From positions 117,482 to 181,481 of the forward strand of contig JAFBJY010001332.1 of NCBI GenBank assembly GCA_016801885.1: a stretch of DNA of 64,000 nt, read 5' to 3'. Positions within the stretch are counted from its first letter, which is position 1, and each line of letters starts with the position of its first letter. The position numbers and the translations under genes are program-made. Under the pieces are notes generated by a model. It had not been told where the DNA came from. It saw nothing but the letters and a program-made list of their open reading frames with translations, and searched no databases. This stretch comes from Toxotes chatareus (lineage: Eukaryota; Chordata; Actinopteri; Toxotidae). Below are positions 20,937 through 33,360 of the stretch, piece after piece.

Positions 20937-22054
20937 ATGCTCCAGCCCATGCAAGACGATCTGTTTGGCGCGCCGCCCTCACCGCCGCCCTCCCCACCCT
21001 CTTCCGCTCCGGCCTCGCCTGCCGCCAGCGCTGCGCCTGGCGGCCGCAAGCTCAACATCCCCTGGAGCCGTCGGCGCCGTGCAGCTGGCGCCCCAGGCCC
21101 TGCAATGGCAGGCGCTGGCGGACCGGCTTCCGCAGGGCTTGCGCATGGGGTCTCCACCTGGTCCTACCGGGCTGGGAAGGTTTGATCTGGGATGGCGCCT
21201 ATGACAAAAGCGTGCTCGCCAAGAAGGGACTGGAGGCCTATGGCCGGCATCCGCTGATGCGAACGGTCTGCGTGGACCGCAGCTTCTGGAGGCCGTTGAC
21301 GGCCAGCCAGTACCTGGCCTTCGCGGGCCAGGTGCCGGCCGATTCCGCTTCGTGGTCAAGTGCCCTTCGGTGGTCACCGATGCGCAGGTCCGCGACGAGG
21401 ATGGCAAGGGCATGTCGCTGAACCCCGTATTCCTTCAACCCGATCTGGCCGTGACCAGCTTCGTCGAGCCCACGCTCGAAGGGCTGGGCGAGCAGCTCGG
21501 CGTGCTGGTGTTCCAGCTCAGTCCGATGACCTGGGGCCTGCTGAGCCGTCCACCGAACTGCTGGCGCGGCTGCAGGCCATGCTGGACGCGGTGCGAGCGG
21601 CGCTGGCCGCCCATCCGCTGGGCGCACAGATCATCGTGGCGGTGGAAGTGCGCGACCCGGGCTTTGACGCCCGAGCTGGCGGACACGCTGCTCGCTGCAG
21701 GCGCCACCTTCTGCCTGGGGCTGCACGGCAAGATGCCGCCCATCGAAGAACAACTGGTTTTTCTGCGGCGGCTGTGGCCCCAGCCCTGGTCTGCCGCTGG
21801 AACCTGAACCGCGAGTTCGGGGCCTACGGCTACCCCGATGCGCAAACCAAGCACGACCCCTTCAACGAGATCCGCACGCCCGATGTGCACACGCGCGCCA
21901 TCCTCGCCAAGACCATCGATGGCATCACCAGCCGCGGGCTGCCCGCCTGTGACGGTGAGCAACGATGCCGAAGGCTGCGCGCCGCGCTCCATCGCGCTGC
22001 TGGCCGAGGCCGTGGTGCAAGCGCAGGGCGGCCCGGATTCAGCGCTTGCCGTAG
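20937..22054 (+). CDS. DUF72 (YecE-like) family protein
   Basis: DUF72 proteins are TIM-barrel-like enzymes of unproven function, often near Fe-S or nuclease genes. Recognisable parts are [73 protein letters not shown] and [23 protein letters not shown]. The N-terminal 40 residues are Pro/Ser/Ala rich and probably disordered. The length of about 370 residues is longer than the usual 250-300. The stop, near 22054, overlaps the convergent monooxygenase gene slightly. Confidence 0.82.
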
Positions 22055-22373
22055 GCGCGCTCCACGCGGAGCCACGCGCAACTCTCATAGTGCTCGTACC
22101 AAGCGTCTTGCCCAGTTGCTGGGCGACCAGGTGCTCGGCATCCTGCTTCCAGCGCGCAATGGATTCGGCCGTGGACCAGTACGACACGGTGATGCCGAAA
22201 CCGTCCTCGCCGCGCGTGCTTTCCGCGCCAAAGGAAGCCTTGCTGCTGCGAGGCCAGGTCCACCATGCGCTGGGCCATGAGGGCCGTAGCCATCATCGTC
22301 GTCCGGCGTCCTGCGCGACGAGAAGATGACGGCGTAGTAAAGGCGGCTCGGGGGTGTTGGCAAAGGGGCTCAT
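22039..22373 (-). CDS. Antibiotic-biosynthesis-monooxygenase (ABM) domain protein
   Basis: This is a small ferredoxin-like fold protein of about 111 residues. After frame correction it reads [29 protein letters not shown], then [21 protein letters not shown] and [25 protein letters not shown]. This is the common cofactor-free ABM type. It is the last gene of the leftward efflux run, 50 bp after the outer-membrane factor. A quinone or stress-related role is possible but not shown. Confidence 0.85.
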
Positions 22374-22423
22374 GGTGGTCAGGGCGGCATGTTCTGCGGG
22401 ACCGCGCAATACATCGCCCGCGC

Positions 22424-23897
22424 TCAGGAATTCGCCGGTGCCGGGCGGACGACGCCTGCACCTGCTCGCCGCCCAGCACCTTCCACAGCGTGACGCGGTT
22501 GAGCTGCTCGGACAGGCGCAGTCCGATCAGGGTCTGCTGGGCCGTGTAGAGGCTGCGCTGCGCATCCAGCACGGTCAGGTAGTTGTCCACGCCGGCCTTG
22601 AAGCGGGCCTCCGACAGCAAGTCGAGGCCTTTTTTGCGTGGCGGCGACCATGCTGGTCTGGGCGGCCAGGCGCTCGTCCCACTGCGCGCGGTCGGCCAGC
22701 ACGTCGGCGGTTTCGCGGAAGGCCGTCTGTACGGCCTTCTCGTACTGGGCGATGGCGATGCGCTGGTTGGCCTCGGCCACCTGCACGCCCGCACGGTTGC
22801 GGCCACCGTCGAAGATGGGCAGGCGCACCAGGGGATGAAGCTCCAGGTGCTGCTGCTGCCGCCAAAGAGGCCATCGAGCTCGCGGCTGCCCGAGCCCACG
22901 CTGGCCGTGAGGCTGATGGTGGGGGAACATGGCAGCGCGTGCGGCGCCGATGTTGGCCTCCATGGCGCGCAGGTTGTTCTCGGCGGCCTGGATGTCGGGG
23001 CGCACCAGCAGCACGCTGGAGGGCAAGGGGGGCGCCGGCACGGGCTGCAGCGCGGCCGCGGGCCGGGCATCGGCGCGCAGCGTGGCGGCGCCGGGCAGCA
23101 GGGCATCGGGCAGCGGGCCGCCCCACCAGCAATTGCAGGGCATTGCGGTCACGCTCCACCTGGGAGGTGAAGCTGGCCACGTCGCCGCGCGCCGTGTCCA
23201 CCGTGGTCTGGTTCTGGGCCAGCACCAGGCCCGATGTGGAGCCAATCTCGTGCATGCGCCGCGTCAGCTCATAGGCTTTCTCACGGCTGGCCAGGGTCTC
23301 GCGCGCCAGCTGCAGGCGGAGCCTGGTCGGCCGCCAGCGTGAGCCAGCCGTTGGCCACGTCGGCCACCAGGCCGATCTGCACGTGCGCCGGTTCTGCTCG
23401 CTTTGCAGGAACTGCTGCAGCGCCGCCTCGCTGAGGTTGCGCACGGCCCCTGGGTCGATCTCGCAGCTGGCAAAGCCCAGCTGGGCCGTGTACTGGGTGC
23501 TGACCGAGGCCGCCTGGGTGGCGCTGGTCATGCCGGCGGCCGTGCGCGCACGGCTGGCCTGGGCCTGGGCGTTGACGCTGGGCAGCAGGTCGGCGCGCGT
23601 GATGCCGTACTGGGCACGCGCGCGTTCGATGCTTTCACGGCCACGCGCAGATCGCGGTTGTTGGCCAGGGCCAGCGCAATGACCTCGCGCAGCTGCTGGG
23701 ACTGCACCCAGCCCAGCGCGGCGGCAGCCTGCAGGCTGGCCTCGTCGGCCTGGGCCGGCATTGCGGCCGTGCTGCCCACGGTATCGGGCACGGGCATGTC
23801 GGGCGTGCGGTGCTGCGGCGCGAGGTTGCAGCCGGTCAGCAGCGCCGCCAGCGCCGCCGCTGCAGCCAGTGCAGAAGACATTCGTTGGGCGCCTCAT
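22424..23897 (-). CDS. NodT-family outer-membrane efflux lipoprotein
   Basis: This is the outer-membrane channel of a tripartite pump. The lipoprotein signal is [20 protein letters not shown] repeats include [61 protein letters not shown] and a second set ending [22 protein letters not shown]. The start ATG 23897 overlaps the RND stop (ATGA) and has an AAGGAG site, which favours it over ATG 23881. It then needs one frame change in the first ten codons. Length is about 490 residues. Confidence 0.9.
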
Positions 23898-26800
23898 GCT
23901 GCGCTCTCCTTTGCGGTATGCGGTGAATCAGGTGATCCGGCAGTGGGCTGGGGCGCGTCGTCCTCGGTGCGCGAGTGGCTCTTGAACCAGCTGCGGATCA
24001 GCAGGAAGAACACCGGCACCAGGAAGATGCCCAGCACCGTGGAGGCCAGCATGCCGCCGAGCACGGCCGTGCCGATGGCATTGCGCGCCCGCCGCGCCGG
24101 CCCCGTGCCGATGGCCAGCGGAATGACGCCGAAGCCGAAGGCCAGCGAGGTCATCAAGATGGGACGCAGGCGCAGGCGCACGGCCGAGACCACGGCGTCG
24201 AAGATGCTCTTGCCCTGCTCCTGCAGCTGCACCGCAAATTCCACGATCAGGATGGCGTTCTTGGACGCCAGGCCCACCGTGGTCAGCAGGCCCACCTGGA
24301 AGTACACGTCGTTCGTCAGCCCGCGCGTGTAGGTGGCGGCCAGCGCGCCCACCACGCCCAGCGGCACGGCCAGCATCACCGACAGCGGCACGGTCCAGCT
24401 TTCGTACAGCGCCGCCAGGCACTGGGGAACACGAAGAGGATGGAGATGGCGTACAGCAGCGGCGGCGCCTGGGCGCCGGACTGGCGCTCCTGCAGCGAGG
24501 CGCCGGTCCACTCGTAGCCTATGCCGGCCGGCAGGGGTGCGCAGGATGTCCTCCACGATCTGCATGGCCGTGCCCGAGCTGACGCCGGAGGCGCGCGGCC
24601 TTCCATTTCGTAGGCCGGGTTGCCGTTTGTAGCGCATGAGCTGTGGCGAGCCGTAGGCCCAGTAGCTGCTGGAGAACGAACTGAACGGCACCATCTCGCC
24701 CTTGGCGTTGCGCACCGTCCATTTGGCGATGTCCTGGGGCAGCATGCGGTGCGGCGCATCGCCCTGGATGTAGACGCGCTTGACGCGCTCGTTGTTCAGG
24801 AAGTCGTTGACATAGGTGCCGCCCATGGCGCTGGACAGCACGCTGTTGATGTCGGTGTACGACAGGCCCAGTGCGGCGGCCTTGCGGTCGTCGATGTCCA
24901 GGCGCAGCTCGCTGGCGTCTTCAGGTTGGTCATGCGCAGATTGGTGAGCTCGGGGCGCTTGCGGGCCTCGGTCAGGAATTTCTCCTTGGCCTCCAGCAGC
25001 ACCTGGTGGCCCAGGCCGTTCATGTCGCTTGATCATGAAGTTGAAGCCCGAGCTGGAGCCCAGGCCGCGCACGGCCGGCGGCAGCACGACCAGCACGCGC
25101 GCATCGCGGATGGAGGACAGGTCTTTGGTCGCGCGGTGCGCGATCTCGAAGCCGACTGGCCGGGCGGCAGACGCTCCTCCCAGGTCTTCAGCCGCACGAA
25201 GGCGCGTGCCGAGCCTGGTCGCCGTTCAGGCCCGAGACCTGGTAGAAGCTCACCACGTCGGGCTGCTTGGCAAAGTAGTCGCGCACCTCGTCGAGCACGC
25301 CCTGCAGCCGCGTATCGGCCGCGCCCGAAGGCAGGTTGATGTTGACGAAGACGAAGCCCTGGTCCTCGTCCGGCAGGAAGGAAGTGGGCAGGCGCGCCAT
25401 CAGCAGCCAGACCACGCCGCAGACGGCCAGGAAGATCAGCATCATGCGCTTGGCGCGGCGCAGCGAGTAGGCCACCGTGCCCTGGTAGCGCGCGGCCGTG
25501 GCGTCGAAATGGTGGTTGAACCAGCGGAAGAACCGGTCATTCACCCCAGGATGCCGCTGCGGATGGGGCGGTCATGCCCTGCCCCGCCCGCTGCGGGCGG
25601 CTTGAGCAGCGTGGCGCACAGCGCAGGCGTCAGCGTCAGCGCCACGAACACCGACAGCGCCATGGCCGCGACGATGGTGATGGAGAACTGCCGGTAGATC
25701 ACGCCCGTGGAGCCGCCGAAGAACGCCATGGGCACGAACACGGCCGACAGCGTCACGCCGATGCCCACCAGGGCCGGCGTGATCTCGCCCATGGACTGGC
25801 GCGTGGCCTGCGCGGGCGACATGCCGTCTCGTGCATCACGCGCTCGACGTTCTCCACCACGACGATGGCATCGTCCACCAGCAGGCCGATGGCCAGCACC
25901 ATAGCGAACATGGTCAGCGTATTGATCGAGTACCCGGCCAGCGACAGCACGCCGAAGGTGCCCAGCGCAGCACCACAGGCACGGCGATGGCGGGGATCAT
26001 CGTGGCGCGGAAGTTCTGCAGGAAGATGAACATCACGATGACCACACGAGGATCATGGCCTCGCTCCAGCGCGCTGACCACTTCCTTGATGGAGGCGCGC
26101 ACGAAGGGCGTGGAGTCGAGCTGACGAAGTAGTCGATCTCGTTGGGGAAGAACGGCTTGAGCTCGGCCAGCTTGGCGGCGATGGTGTCGGCCACCTGCGT
26201 ATGGCATTGGCGCCATCGGCCAGCACGATGCCCATGCCCGCGCCGGGCAGTCCGTTGAAGCTTGGCCTTGATGGTCAGGTTGTCGGCGCCCAGCTCCCAC
26301 GCGGGCCACGTCCTTCGCCAGGCACCACCGAGCCGTCCAGCGAGGACTTGAGCACGATATCTTCGAACTGCTCCACCGTCTTGAGCTTGGTGCGCGCCGT
26401 GATGGTGGCGTTCAGCTGCTGGTCGGAGACGGCGGGCAGCGCGCCCAGCTGGCCGGCCGAGACCTGGGCGTTCTGCGAGTTCAGCGCATTGACCAGGTCC
26501 GACGGCATCAGCGCGTACTTCTCCATCTTGGCCGGGTCCATCCAGATGCGCATCGCATAGTTGGTGCCGAAGACGTTGACATCGCCCACGCCGTCGGGCG
26601 GCCGATCACATCGACCAGGTTGCTGGTCAGGTAGTCGCCGATATCGACCGCGGTCATGGCCGGGTCCTTGGAGAAGAAGCTGTAGGTGACCAGGAAGTCC
26701 TGGCCGCCGCTTGTTCACGAACACGCCCCGGCTCTTGACGGCGTCAGGCAGGCGGTTCACGGCGGACTGCAGCTTGTTTGCACCTGCACCTGGGCCACGT

Positions 26801-27101
26801 CGATGTTGGTGCCCGGCGCAAAGGTCAGCGTGGTGCGCGCACGGCCCGAGGCGTCGGACGTGGAGCTCATGTAAACATGTTGTCGATGCCCTTGAGCTGC
26901 TGCTCGATGATCTGGGTCACCGAGTTCTCGACCGTCTCGGCCGAGGCGCCCGTGTACTGCGCGCCGATGGTCACGCGCGCGCGGCGCGATGTCGGGGTAT
27001 TGCTCCAGCGGCAGCGTGAAGATGGACAGCGCGCCGCCCAGCATGATGACGATGGCGATGACCCACGCGAAGATGGGCCGGTTGATGAAGAACTGAGCCA
27101 T
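23894..27101 (-). CDS. RND multidrug efflux transporter, HAE1 (AcrB/MexB) family
   Basis: This inner-membrane proton/drug antiporter has about 1068 residues. The N-terminus [20 protein letters not shown] is the classic HAE1 start. Later landmarks are a [10 protein letters not shown] segment, the porter domain ([30 protein letters not shown]), TM segments with [20 protein letters not shown] (the conserved Asp region), and [20 protein letters not shown] at the start of the second half. The final TM block ends near [12 protein letters not shown]. It sits between the adaptor and outer-membrane genes. No local TetR-type repressor gene is present, so control is elsewhere. Confidence 0.94.
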
Positions 27102-27119
27102 GTGACGGGTTCCTGCGGC

Positions 27120-28483
27120 TTAGCCGGCGGCCGGAGCAGGAGCCGCTGCCGGTGCTGGTGCAGGAGCTGTAGCAGGCGCCTTGTCCGCCGCGCCAGGTGC
27201 TGCCGGCCCGTCGGCCGGCTTGCCCTTGCAGGCCTGGGCCTTGGCGCGCAGGTCCACCTCACGGCGCGCACCTTGTCGCCGGGCTTGATGCGCTGGAAGC
27301 CATCGACCACCACGCGTTCGCCGGCCGACAGGCCGTCCTGCAGCAACCACATATTGCCCACGGCACGGTCGATGTTCACGGGCCGGCGCTCGATCACGTC
27401 GTCGGCCTTGGCCACCAGCACGCTGGCCTTGCCGGTCAGGTCGCGCGTCACCGACTGCTGGGGCACCAGCAGCGCCTCCTCGCGCCAGGCCCGTGGGCAG
27501 CAGCGCCTGCACATACATGCCGGGCATGAGAGAACGCCCTGCGGGTTGGGCACCACGGCGCGCAGCGTCACGCTGCCCGTGGTGGCATTGACGATCACGC
27601 CGGCAAACTGCAGCTTGCCCTGGTGGCTGTAGTCCGATGCCATCGTCCAGGCGGATGCGCACGGCCACCTTGTCGCCCTCCACCTTCTGGAAGCGCCCGG
27701 CATCCCAGTCGCGCTTGAGCTGCAGCAGCTCGCTGGTGGACTGGGTGAAGTCCACATACGCGGGGTCCAGCTGCACGATGGAGGTCAGCGCCTCGGTCTG
27801 GTTGGCCGTCACCAGCGCGCCCGGCGTCACGGTGGACAGGCTGATGCGCCCGCTGATGGGCGCCTCGATGCGCGCTGTACTTGAGGTTGATGCGCGCGGT
27901 CTCCAGATTGGCCTTGGCCACGGCCACGTCAGAACGCGACTGGGCTGCGGCGGCCTGGCTTTCCTCGAAGGCCTGCTGGCTGATGGCATCGATCTTGACC
28001 AGCTCGGCGTTGCGCCGCGCCGTGGCCTCCAGCGTGCGGGCGCTGGCCTCGGACAGCCAGCGCCGCCTGGGCGCTGGCCTCGGTGGCGCGCAGCGAGGCC
28101 GCGTCGATCTGGCAGAGCTGCTGGCCCTGGCGCAGGGCGCCCTCGGTGAACAAGCGCTTTTGCACGATGCCCGACACCTGGGGCCGCACTTCGGCGGTCA
28201 GCGAGGCGCGCGTGCGGCCCGGCAGCGTGGCGTCCAGCTGCTGGCTCTGCTTTTGCAGCGTGACCACGCCCACCTCGGGCGCGGCCTTAGCCGTGGCGGC
28301 AGGTGCGGCATCCTTCTTGGAGCAGGCCGCAAGGCTCGCGGCCAGCGCCAGTGCGCACAGCACGGCGGTGCCGATCGCCGGCCACCGGCCGGCGAGGGGC
28401 GAAAGCTTGTACGTGCCCTGCGCCGGGCTGGGAATCGGAAGGCGCAGCAAGGCGCGCGGAGCTCGGCGAAAAGGGCACGTCAA
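27120..28483 (-). CDS. RND efflux periplasmic adaptor lipoprotein (AcrA/MexA family)
   Basis: The lipobox LAACS follows the segment AIGTAVLCALALAAS. The family pieces are VGVVTLQKQSQQLDATLPGRT, EVRPQVSGIVQKRLFTEGALR, GQQLCQIDAASLRA (lipoyl half) and SGRISLSTVTPGALVTANQ, then FVNPQG/LMPGMYVQALLP in the beta-barrel. The C-terminus is an Ala/Pro-rich tail (PATAPAPAPAAAPAPA) not found in AcrA. The start is uncertain because the furthest reading begins at a TTG at 28483. It lies 18 bp upstream of the RND gene. Confidence 0.9.
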
Positions 28484-28653
28484 AAATCATGGGAGCAGCG
28501 AAGTCGTTGGGGCATCGCACGATTGTGCAGTGCCCATATTTCTTGTTTGTAAAGCGGATGGCATGCCACCGAAATCTCCTGGCAGAGTCCATCCAGGATG
28601 ATGCATGTGTCGGGCGCGCCGACATGCAAGTTCAATGCCATTTACGGGCCTGT

Positions 28654-30047
28654 TCAGTGCTTAGGCACAGGCGCCGTGCGCACGCGCAGCAGGCTGAACA
28701 CGCCCGCCATGGCCGCAAAGCAGCCCGCCACGGCCAGGGCCACGATTTCGGCATGGCCGCCATGCCCGCCCGCGAAGGTGAAGATGGTGGCCAGCACCAC
28801 GGCACCCAGGGTCTGCCCCGTGAGCCGCGCCGAACTCAGCATGCCGCCAGCCGCGCGCTGCGCGCCAGAGTGCGCCGTGGTCACGATGGTGTGGTTGTTG
28901 GGCGACTGGTACAGCGCAAAGCCGCTGCCCGCCAGCAGCATGCGCCAGACCATGTCCACGGTCGAAGGCGCATCAGGCATAGCCGCCAGCGCCCACAGCC
29001 CGAAGGCGAACATGGCCATGCCGATGCCGCCCAGCAGCCCGTCCGCATAGCGGCCGATGAGCCGGCCCGCGATGGGCGCCGTCAGCACCGTGGCCAGCAG
29101 CCAGGCCGTGATCAGCAGCCCGGCCTCGATGGGCGACATGCCGTGCGACTCAGCAGCAGGAACGGCAGCGCCAGGTAGGCCAGCATCTGCGCGCAAAGGC
29201 GCTGACCGATCCGCACATGGACAGCGCAAACACCGGAATGCGCAGCAGGTCCACCGGCAGCAGCAGCGCGCGGGCAGGCGCCACTGGCGGCGCACGCCAT
29301 ACCAGGCGCCCACCAGCAGGCCCGCGCCCAGCAGCCACCAGCCCGAAGGCAGGGAAGAATCGGCACCGCCGGCGCGCACGCCCAGCTGCTCGCCGCCCAG
29401 GAAGATCAGGCTGAACATGGGGATGTTGAGCAGCACATCCAGCGGCGACAGCCGCGCCCTACATGGCCAGCCACGGCATTGGCAGGCAGCGCGCGGCGCC
29501 CCAGCCACAACGTGAACAGGCCCAGCGGCAGATTGGCCGCAAACAGCCAGGGCCAGCTGGCCACCGACAGAATCGCCGCCGCCACCGAGGGCCCGGCCAT
29601 GGATGCCGTGGCCACCACCAGCAATTCACGGCCATGCCCCGCCCCAGCAGGGCACGCGGATAGATCAGCCGCACCAGGGCGGCGTTGACGCTCATCACGC
29701 CCGCAGCGCCCAGGCCCTGCAGCGCCCGCGCCGCCACCAGCGTGGGCAGCGACGTGGCCAACATGGCCGCCAGCGAGGCCACGGAAAACACCAGCATGCC
29801 CACCAGGTACACACGGCGGTAGCCCAGGCGTTCACCCAGGGCCGCCAGCGGCAGCAACGGCAGCACCAGGCTGGCAAGCTGGTAAGGGAATTGACCACCC
29901 ACAGCGTATGGGCCGAGCTGGCCTGCAGCTCGCGCGCGCGCCATGGCGAGCAGTGCCAGATTGACCAGGGTGCTGTCCAGCACCGACAGCGTCAACCCAG
30001 GATGATGACCAGCATCGCCTGGCCGCGAGGGCCTGACGGAAGTCCAT
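28654..30047 (-). CDS. MFS drug transporter, DHA2 (14-TM) family
   Basis: The start MDFRQALAARR is followed by TM1 with LGLTLSVLDSTLVNLALPAMARELQ, the DHA2 D1-type motif. Other landmarks are the loop motif LGERLGYRRVYLVGMLVFS, motif C-like AANLPLGLFTLWLGRRALP, LLITAWLLATVLTAPIAGRLIGRY and a final GAVVLATIFTFAGGHGG segment. About 465 residues fit 12-14 helices. It begins within the 3' end of the preceding Bcr/CflA gene, so the two efflux genes are translationally linked. The substrate is unknown. Confidence 0.86.
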
Positions 30048-30049
30048 CG

Positions 30050-31346
30050 TGGACAGGCGCAGCCTCTGCCGCAGGTGCCAGGCTCGCCAGAATGGCCCTT
30101 TGCGCCCACGCGATGGGCACGCGCACCGCCCAGCGTGATCCAGGCCAGGGCCACACCGATCAGCGCGCCAGCGGCCATGCCCACCACCATGGGCAGGGGC
30201 TTGCCCGTGGAGAACAACCTACGATCTGCATGGCCGCAGCGCCCGACAGCATCTGCAGCGTGCCCAGCAGCGCCGAGGCCGTGCCGGCAATGGCGCCGTG
30301 CTCCTCCAGCGCCAGCACCGAGGTCGTCGGAATCACCAGCCCCATCAGCGCGCTGGCCACGAAGTACAGGCCGATCAGCACGGCCAGCCGTTCACCGCCC
30401 AGCAGGTAGTAGGCCAGCAGCGACAGCATCACCAGGCCCGAGCCGGTGGCCGCCACCTTGACCACGCGCACCAGCCCGAAGCGCTGGCCCAGCCAGCCCG
30501 TGAACTGCGCCGCGCCGATGAAGGCGATGGCGTTCAGCCCGAAGGCCAGGCTGTACTGGGTGGAGCTCAGCCCGTAGTAATTGATCAGCACAAAGGGGAG
30601 CCAGCCAGGTAGACGAAAAAGCCCGCCATGGCGCAGCCGCCGATGAAGACCAGGCCCAGGTAATGCCAGTCGCGCAGCAGCACGCCGTAGGCACGCAGTG
30701 CGCCGGCCACGCTGCTGTCCAGCCGCGCGCGGCGGCCCGCGCGTTTCCTTCAGGCCCGCGAACACGGCCACCAGGCCGATCACGGCCGCCACGGCCACGG
30801 CCCAGAACACGCCGCGCCAGCTGCGGCGGCGATCACGCCGCTGCCGGCCAGCGGCGCCAGGATGGGAAGACGCTGAACACCAGCATCAGCAGCGACATCA
30901 TGCGGGCCGCCGCGTGGCCGGTATTGCAGATCGCGCACCACGGCGCGCGCGGCACGGCCATCCCGGCGGCCGCGCCCAGGCCCTGGATGAAGCGCAGCAC
31001 CACCAGCGTCTCGATGCTGGTGGCCGTAGCACAGCCCACGCTGGCCAGCGCGAACACGGTCAGGCCGAAGTACAGCGGCGGCTTGCGCCCCACCATGTCC
31101 GAGACCGGCCCGTACAGCAGCTGGCCCACGCCCAGCGAGAGGAAGAAGGCCGTCAGGCTGGCCTGCACCGCGCCCACCTGGGCGCCAAAGGCTGCTGCCG
31201 ATCTGGGGCAGCGCGGGCAGGTACATGTCGATGGCAAACGGGCCGATGGCCGAGAAACAGGCCCAGGATCAGCACCAGGCGCAGTGTGTGGGAATCAGGG
31301 GAAGCGGGGAAGAGGAAGGCATAGACGCAGACACGGAGCGCGCCAT
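30050..31346 (-). CDS. MFS multidrug transporter, Bcr/CflA family
   Basis: Bcr/CflA hallmarks are IGPFAIDMYLPALPQIGSSL in TM1, QASLTAFFLSLGVGQLLYGPVSD, GRKPPLYFGLTVFALASVGC and RFIQGLGAAAGMAV, followed by the usual R-A-V-V-R-D loop. Later parts are FVLINYYGLSSTQYSLAFGLNAIAF and LALEEHGAIAGTASALLGTLQM. The start ATG 31346 (MARSVSASMPSS) needs one frame change at about 31280. The exact stop is unclear and could lie anywhere from 29992 to 30100. It is the first gene of the leftward efflux group. Confidence 0.87.
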
Positions 31347-31537
31347 TGTGGCGGCAAGCGCGCGGGGCTGCAGGAGGCTGCTCATTTCCTGCCCATGCAG
31401 CCCCGCGCACCTGGCGGTGGCGGCGCCGTGGCACAAATTCAGAAGCCCGCAATCCTGTTACGCTCTGAAACAGGTTCGCCACCAGAGGCCAACCCACCTT
31501 TTCATCGCTGCAACTGCCATCGCCACTGCAACACACC

Positions 31538-32252
31538 ATGCGCCCATCCCTGCCTTCCCTTCCACCGGCCCTGAATGCATTGCCAGGGGCCCTGCTCGCC
31601 GCCCTGCTGCTGGGTGTCTGCACGCTGGGTTCTGCCCAGGCAGCGCAGCGAGAGACACAGCAGGAGACGCAGCAGGAGACACAGCGCGGCCCCAGGCCCA
31701 GCGCCGCTCCTGTGCTGGAAGTATCCGAAGACAGCCGCGACGTGATCGACCGGCGCGCCCGCCTGCTGTGGCCGCGCTGCGTGGAAGGCATGCAGTGGAA
31801 TGGCAAGACCTGCGGGCCTGCCTGGGCTGTTCACGCACAAGCAGGCGCAGGCCCTGGCCGCCGAGCAGGCCAAGCAGGACGGCGTGCGCTGGCGCCTGCC
31901 GCGCGTCAACGAGATGCGCCGGCTGATCTCGCGCGATATACGGCCGCAAGGCCTGTCGCCCGAGCTGTTCCAGGCGCGCGCGCGCGCTGGCACTGGACGG
32001 GCACGGCGGCGGTGAACGCGCGGCCCGTCAATCCCTACAACTACAGCAACATCTCGGGCAGCGCCGGTGCGCAGCTGTCGGCCCAGCAGGCATGGGCGAT
32101 TGACCTCGACAGCCTGGAGACGCGGCCCGACATGGGGCGCAGCAACCAGCTCATGGTGCGGCTGGTGCGGCCCTGCCCTCCGCGCCGCCCGATGAAAAAG
32201 GCCGAGGCTCCCGCCAGGCCGGCCCCACAGGCCGGACCCGGACGAGGACTGA
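31538..32252 (+). CDS. Exported DUF1566-domain protein
   Basis: A signal peptide (ALNALPGALLAALLLGVCTLGSAQAA) is followed by a QET repeat (RETQQETQQETQ). A DUF1566/Lcl-type domain comes next: LLWPRCVEGMQWNGKTC, LFTHKQAQALAAEQAKQDGVRWRLPRVNEMRRLI and ARWHWTGTAAVN. That domain is a lectin-like surface fold in many bacteria. The Lys/Ala-rich tail ends DPDED at 32252, five bases from the stop of the convergent SDR gene. Length is about 238 residues. Function is unknown and the ligand cannot be told. Confidence 0.72.
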
Positions 32253-32257
32253 CACGC

Positions 32258-33162
32258 TCAGGCCGCGCGCAGCGAGAGGCCTTCAAGCCTGGCGCCAGTT
32301 CGGGCTTGTGCGCGAACGGGTCGGTGGGATTGCGGCCCTGCACCACATCTTCCATACGGGTCTGGACCAGAGCCCAGCGCCTGCGGATGGCTGTAGATGT
32401 AGAACTGGTTGGCCGCAATGGCGTCGAAGACCTTCTGCGCCACATCGGTGGCCGTGACCCCCGAGCCCACGGCGCTTCTCGCTCATAGCCTGGCCGATCT
32501 TCTGGCTGGCCGTCAGCGGCTGGGCGGCCAGATGGCTGGGCCGGTTGCGCTCGCTGTGGCTGATGCCCGTGGGCACGAAGAAGGGGCACAGCACGCTGGC
32601 GCTGATCTGGTCGGAGACCAGGGCCGGAATCCTGGTACAGCGTCTCGGTCAGGCTCACCACGGCATGCTTGCTGACGTTGTAGATGCCCATGTTGGGCGG
32701 CGCCAGCGGCCGGCCATGCTGGCCGTGTTGACGATGTGGCCCTCGAAGGACGGATCGGCCTTGGCCGCCTCCAGCATCATGGGCGTGAACAGCCGCACGC
32801 CGTGGATCACGCCCCAGAGGTTGACGCCCAGCACCCACTGCCAATCTTCCAGCGTGTTCTCCCAGACCAGCCCGCCCGCGCCCACGCCTGCGTTGTTGAA
32901 CACGAAGTGCGGCGCGCCGAACTGCTGGCGCACCTCATCGGCCAGGGCCTGCATCTGGGCTGCGTCGGACACATCCACGCGGCGTGCCAGCACGCGCACG
33001 CCCTGCCCTTCGAACTCGGCGGCAGCCCCTGTCCAGCGCTTCCCTGCTGCATCGACCAGCACCAGGTTCATGCCCAGCTTCGCGCCGATGCGCGCGCACT
33101 CCAGGCCGAAGCGAGCCTGCGCCCGTCAGCACCGCCGTCTTGCCCTTGAAGTTCTTGATCAT
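32258..33162 (-). CDS. Short-chain dehydrogenase/reductase
   Basis: This is a classical SDR of about 302 residues. It has the glycine motif TGAGSGFG (after correction), NNAGVGAGG, the catalytic Ser region (IVNTASMAG) and YNVSKHA, whose Tyr and Lys are catalytic. The long C-terminal part (ISASVLCPFFVPTGISHSERNRP) resembles SDR6-type enzymes. Start 33162 (MIKNFKGKTAVLTG) follows an AAGGAG site. It is the last gene of a leftward group and lies after the 94-bp repeat copy A. The substrate is unknown. Confidence 0.87.
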
Positions 33163-33266
33163 TCCCTTGTCTCCTTGTCTTGTCCTGATGTTCTTGTGGA
33201 AGGATTTGGCAATTAACCCTGGCCCGTACACAGCCCTCCCCTCCTGGCACTGGCAGAGCCCTGCCT

Positions 33267-33360
33267 CAGGGACACCGAGGAAGGGCCGCCCCCACCGGGT
33301 GTCGTCCCCCTCCCTCGCGAAGCGAAGTAGAGAGGGAAGGCGCGTAGCGACTCAGGGGTG
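33267..33360. repeat. Dispersed 94-bp intergenic repeat, copy A
   Basis: It runs from CAGGGACACCGAGG to GCGACTCAGGGGTG. It matches copy B (54560-54653) closely in sequence, length and orientation. Internal hairpins are possible: GGGACACC with GGGTGTCGTCCC, and CCCTCCCTC with GAGAGGGA. Its edge overlaps the last codons and stop of the oxidoreductase gene. Confidence 0.8.
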
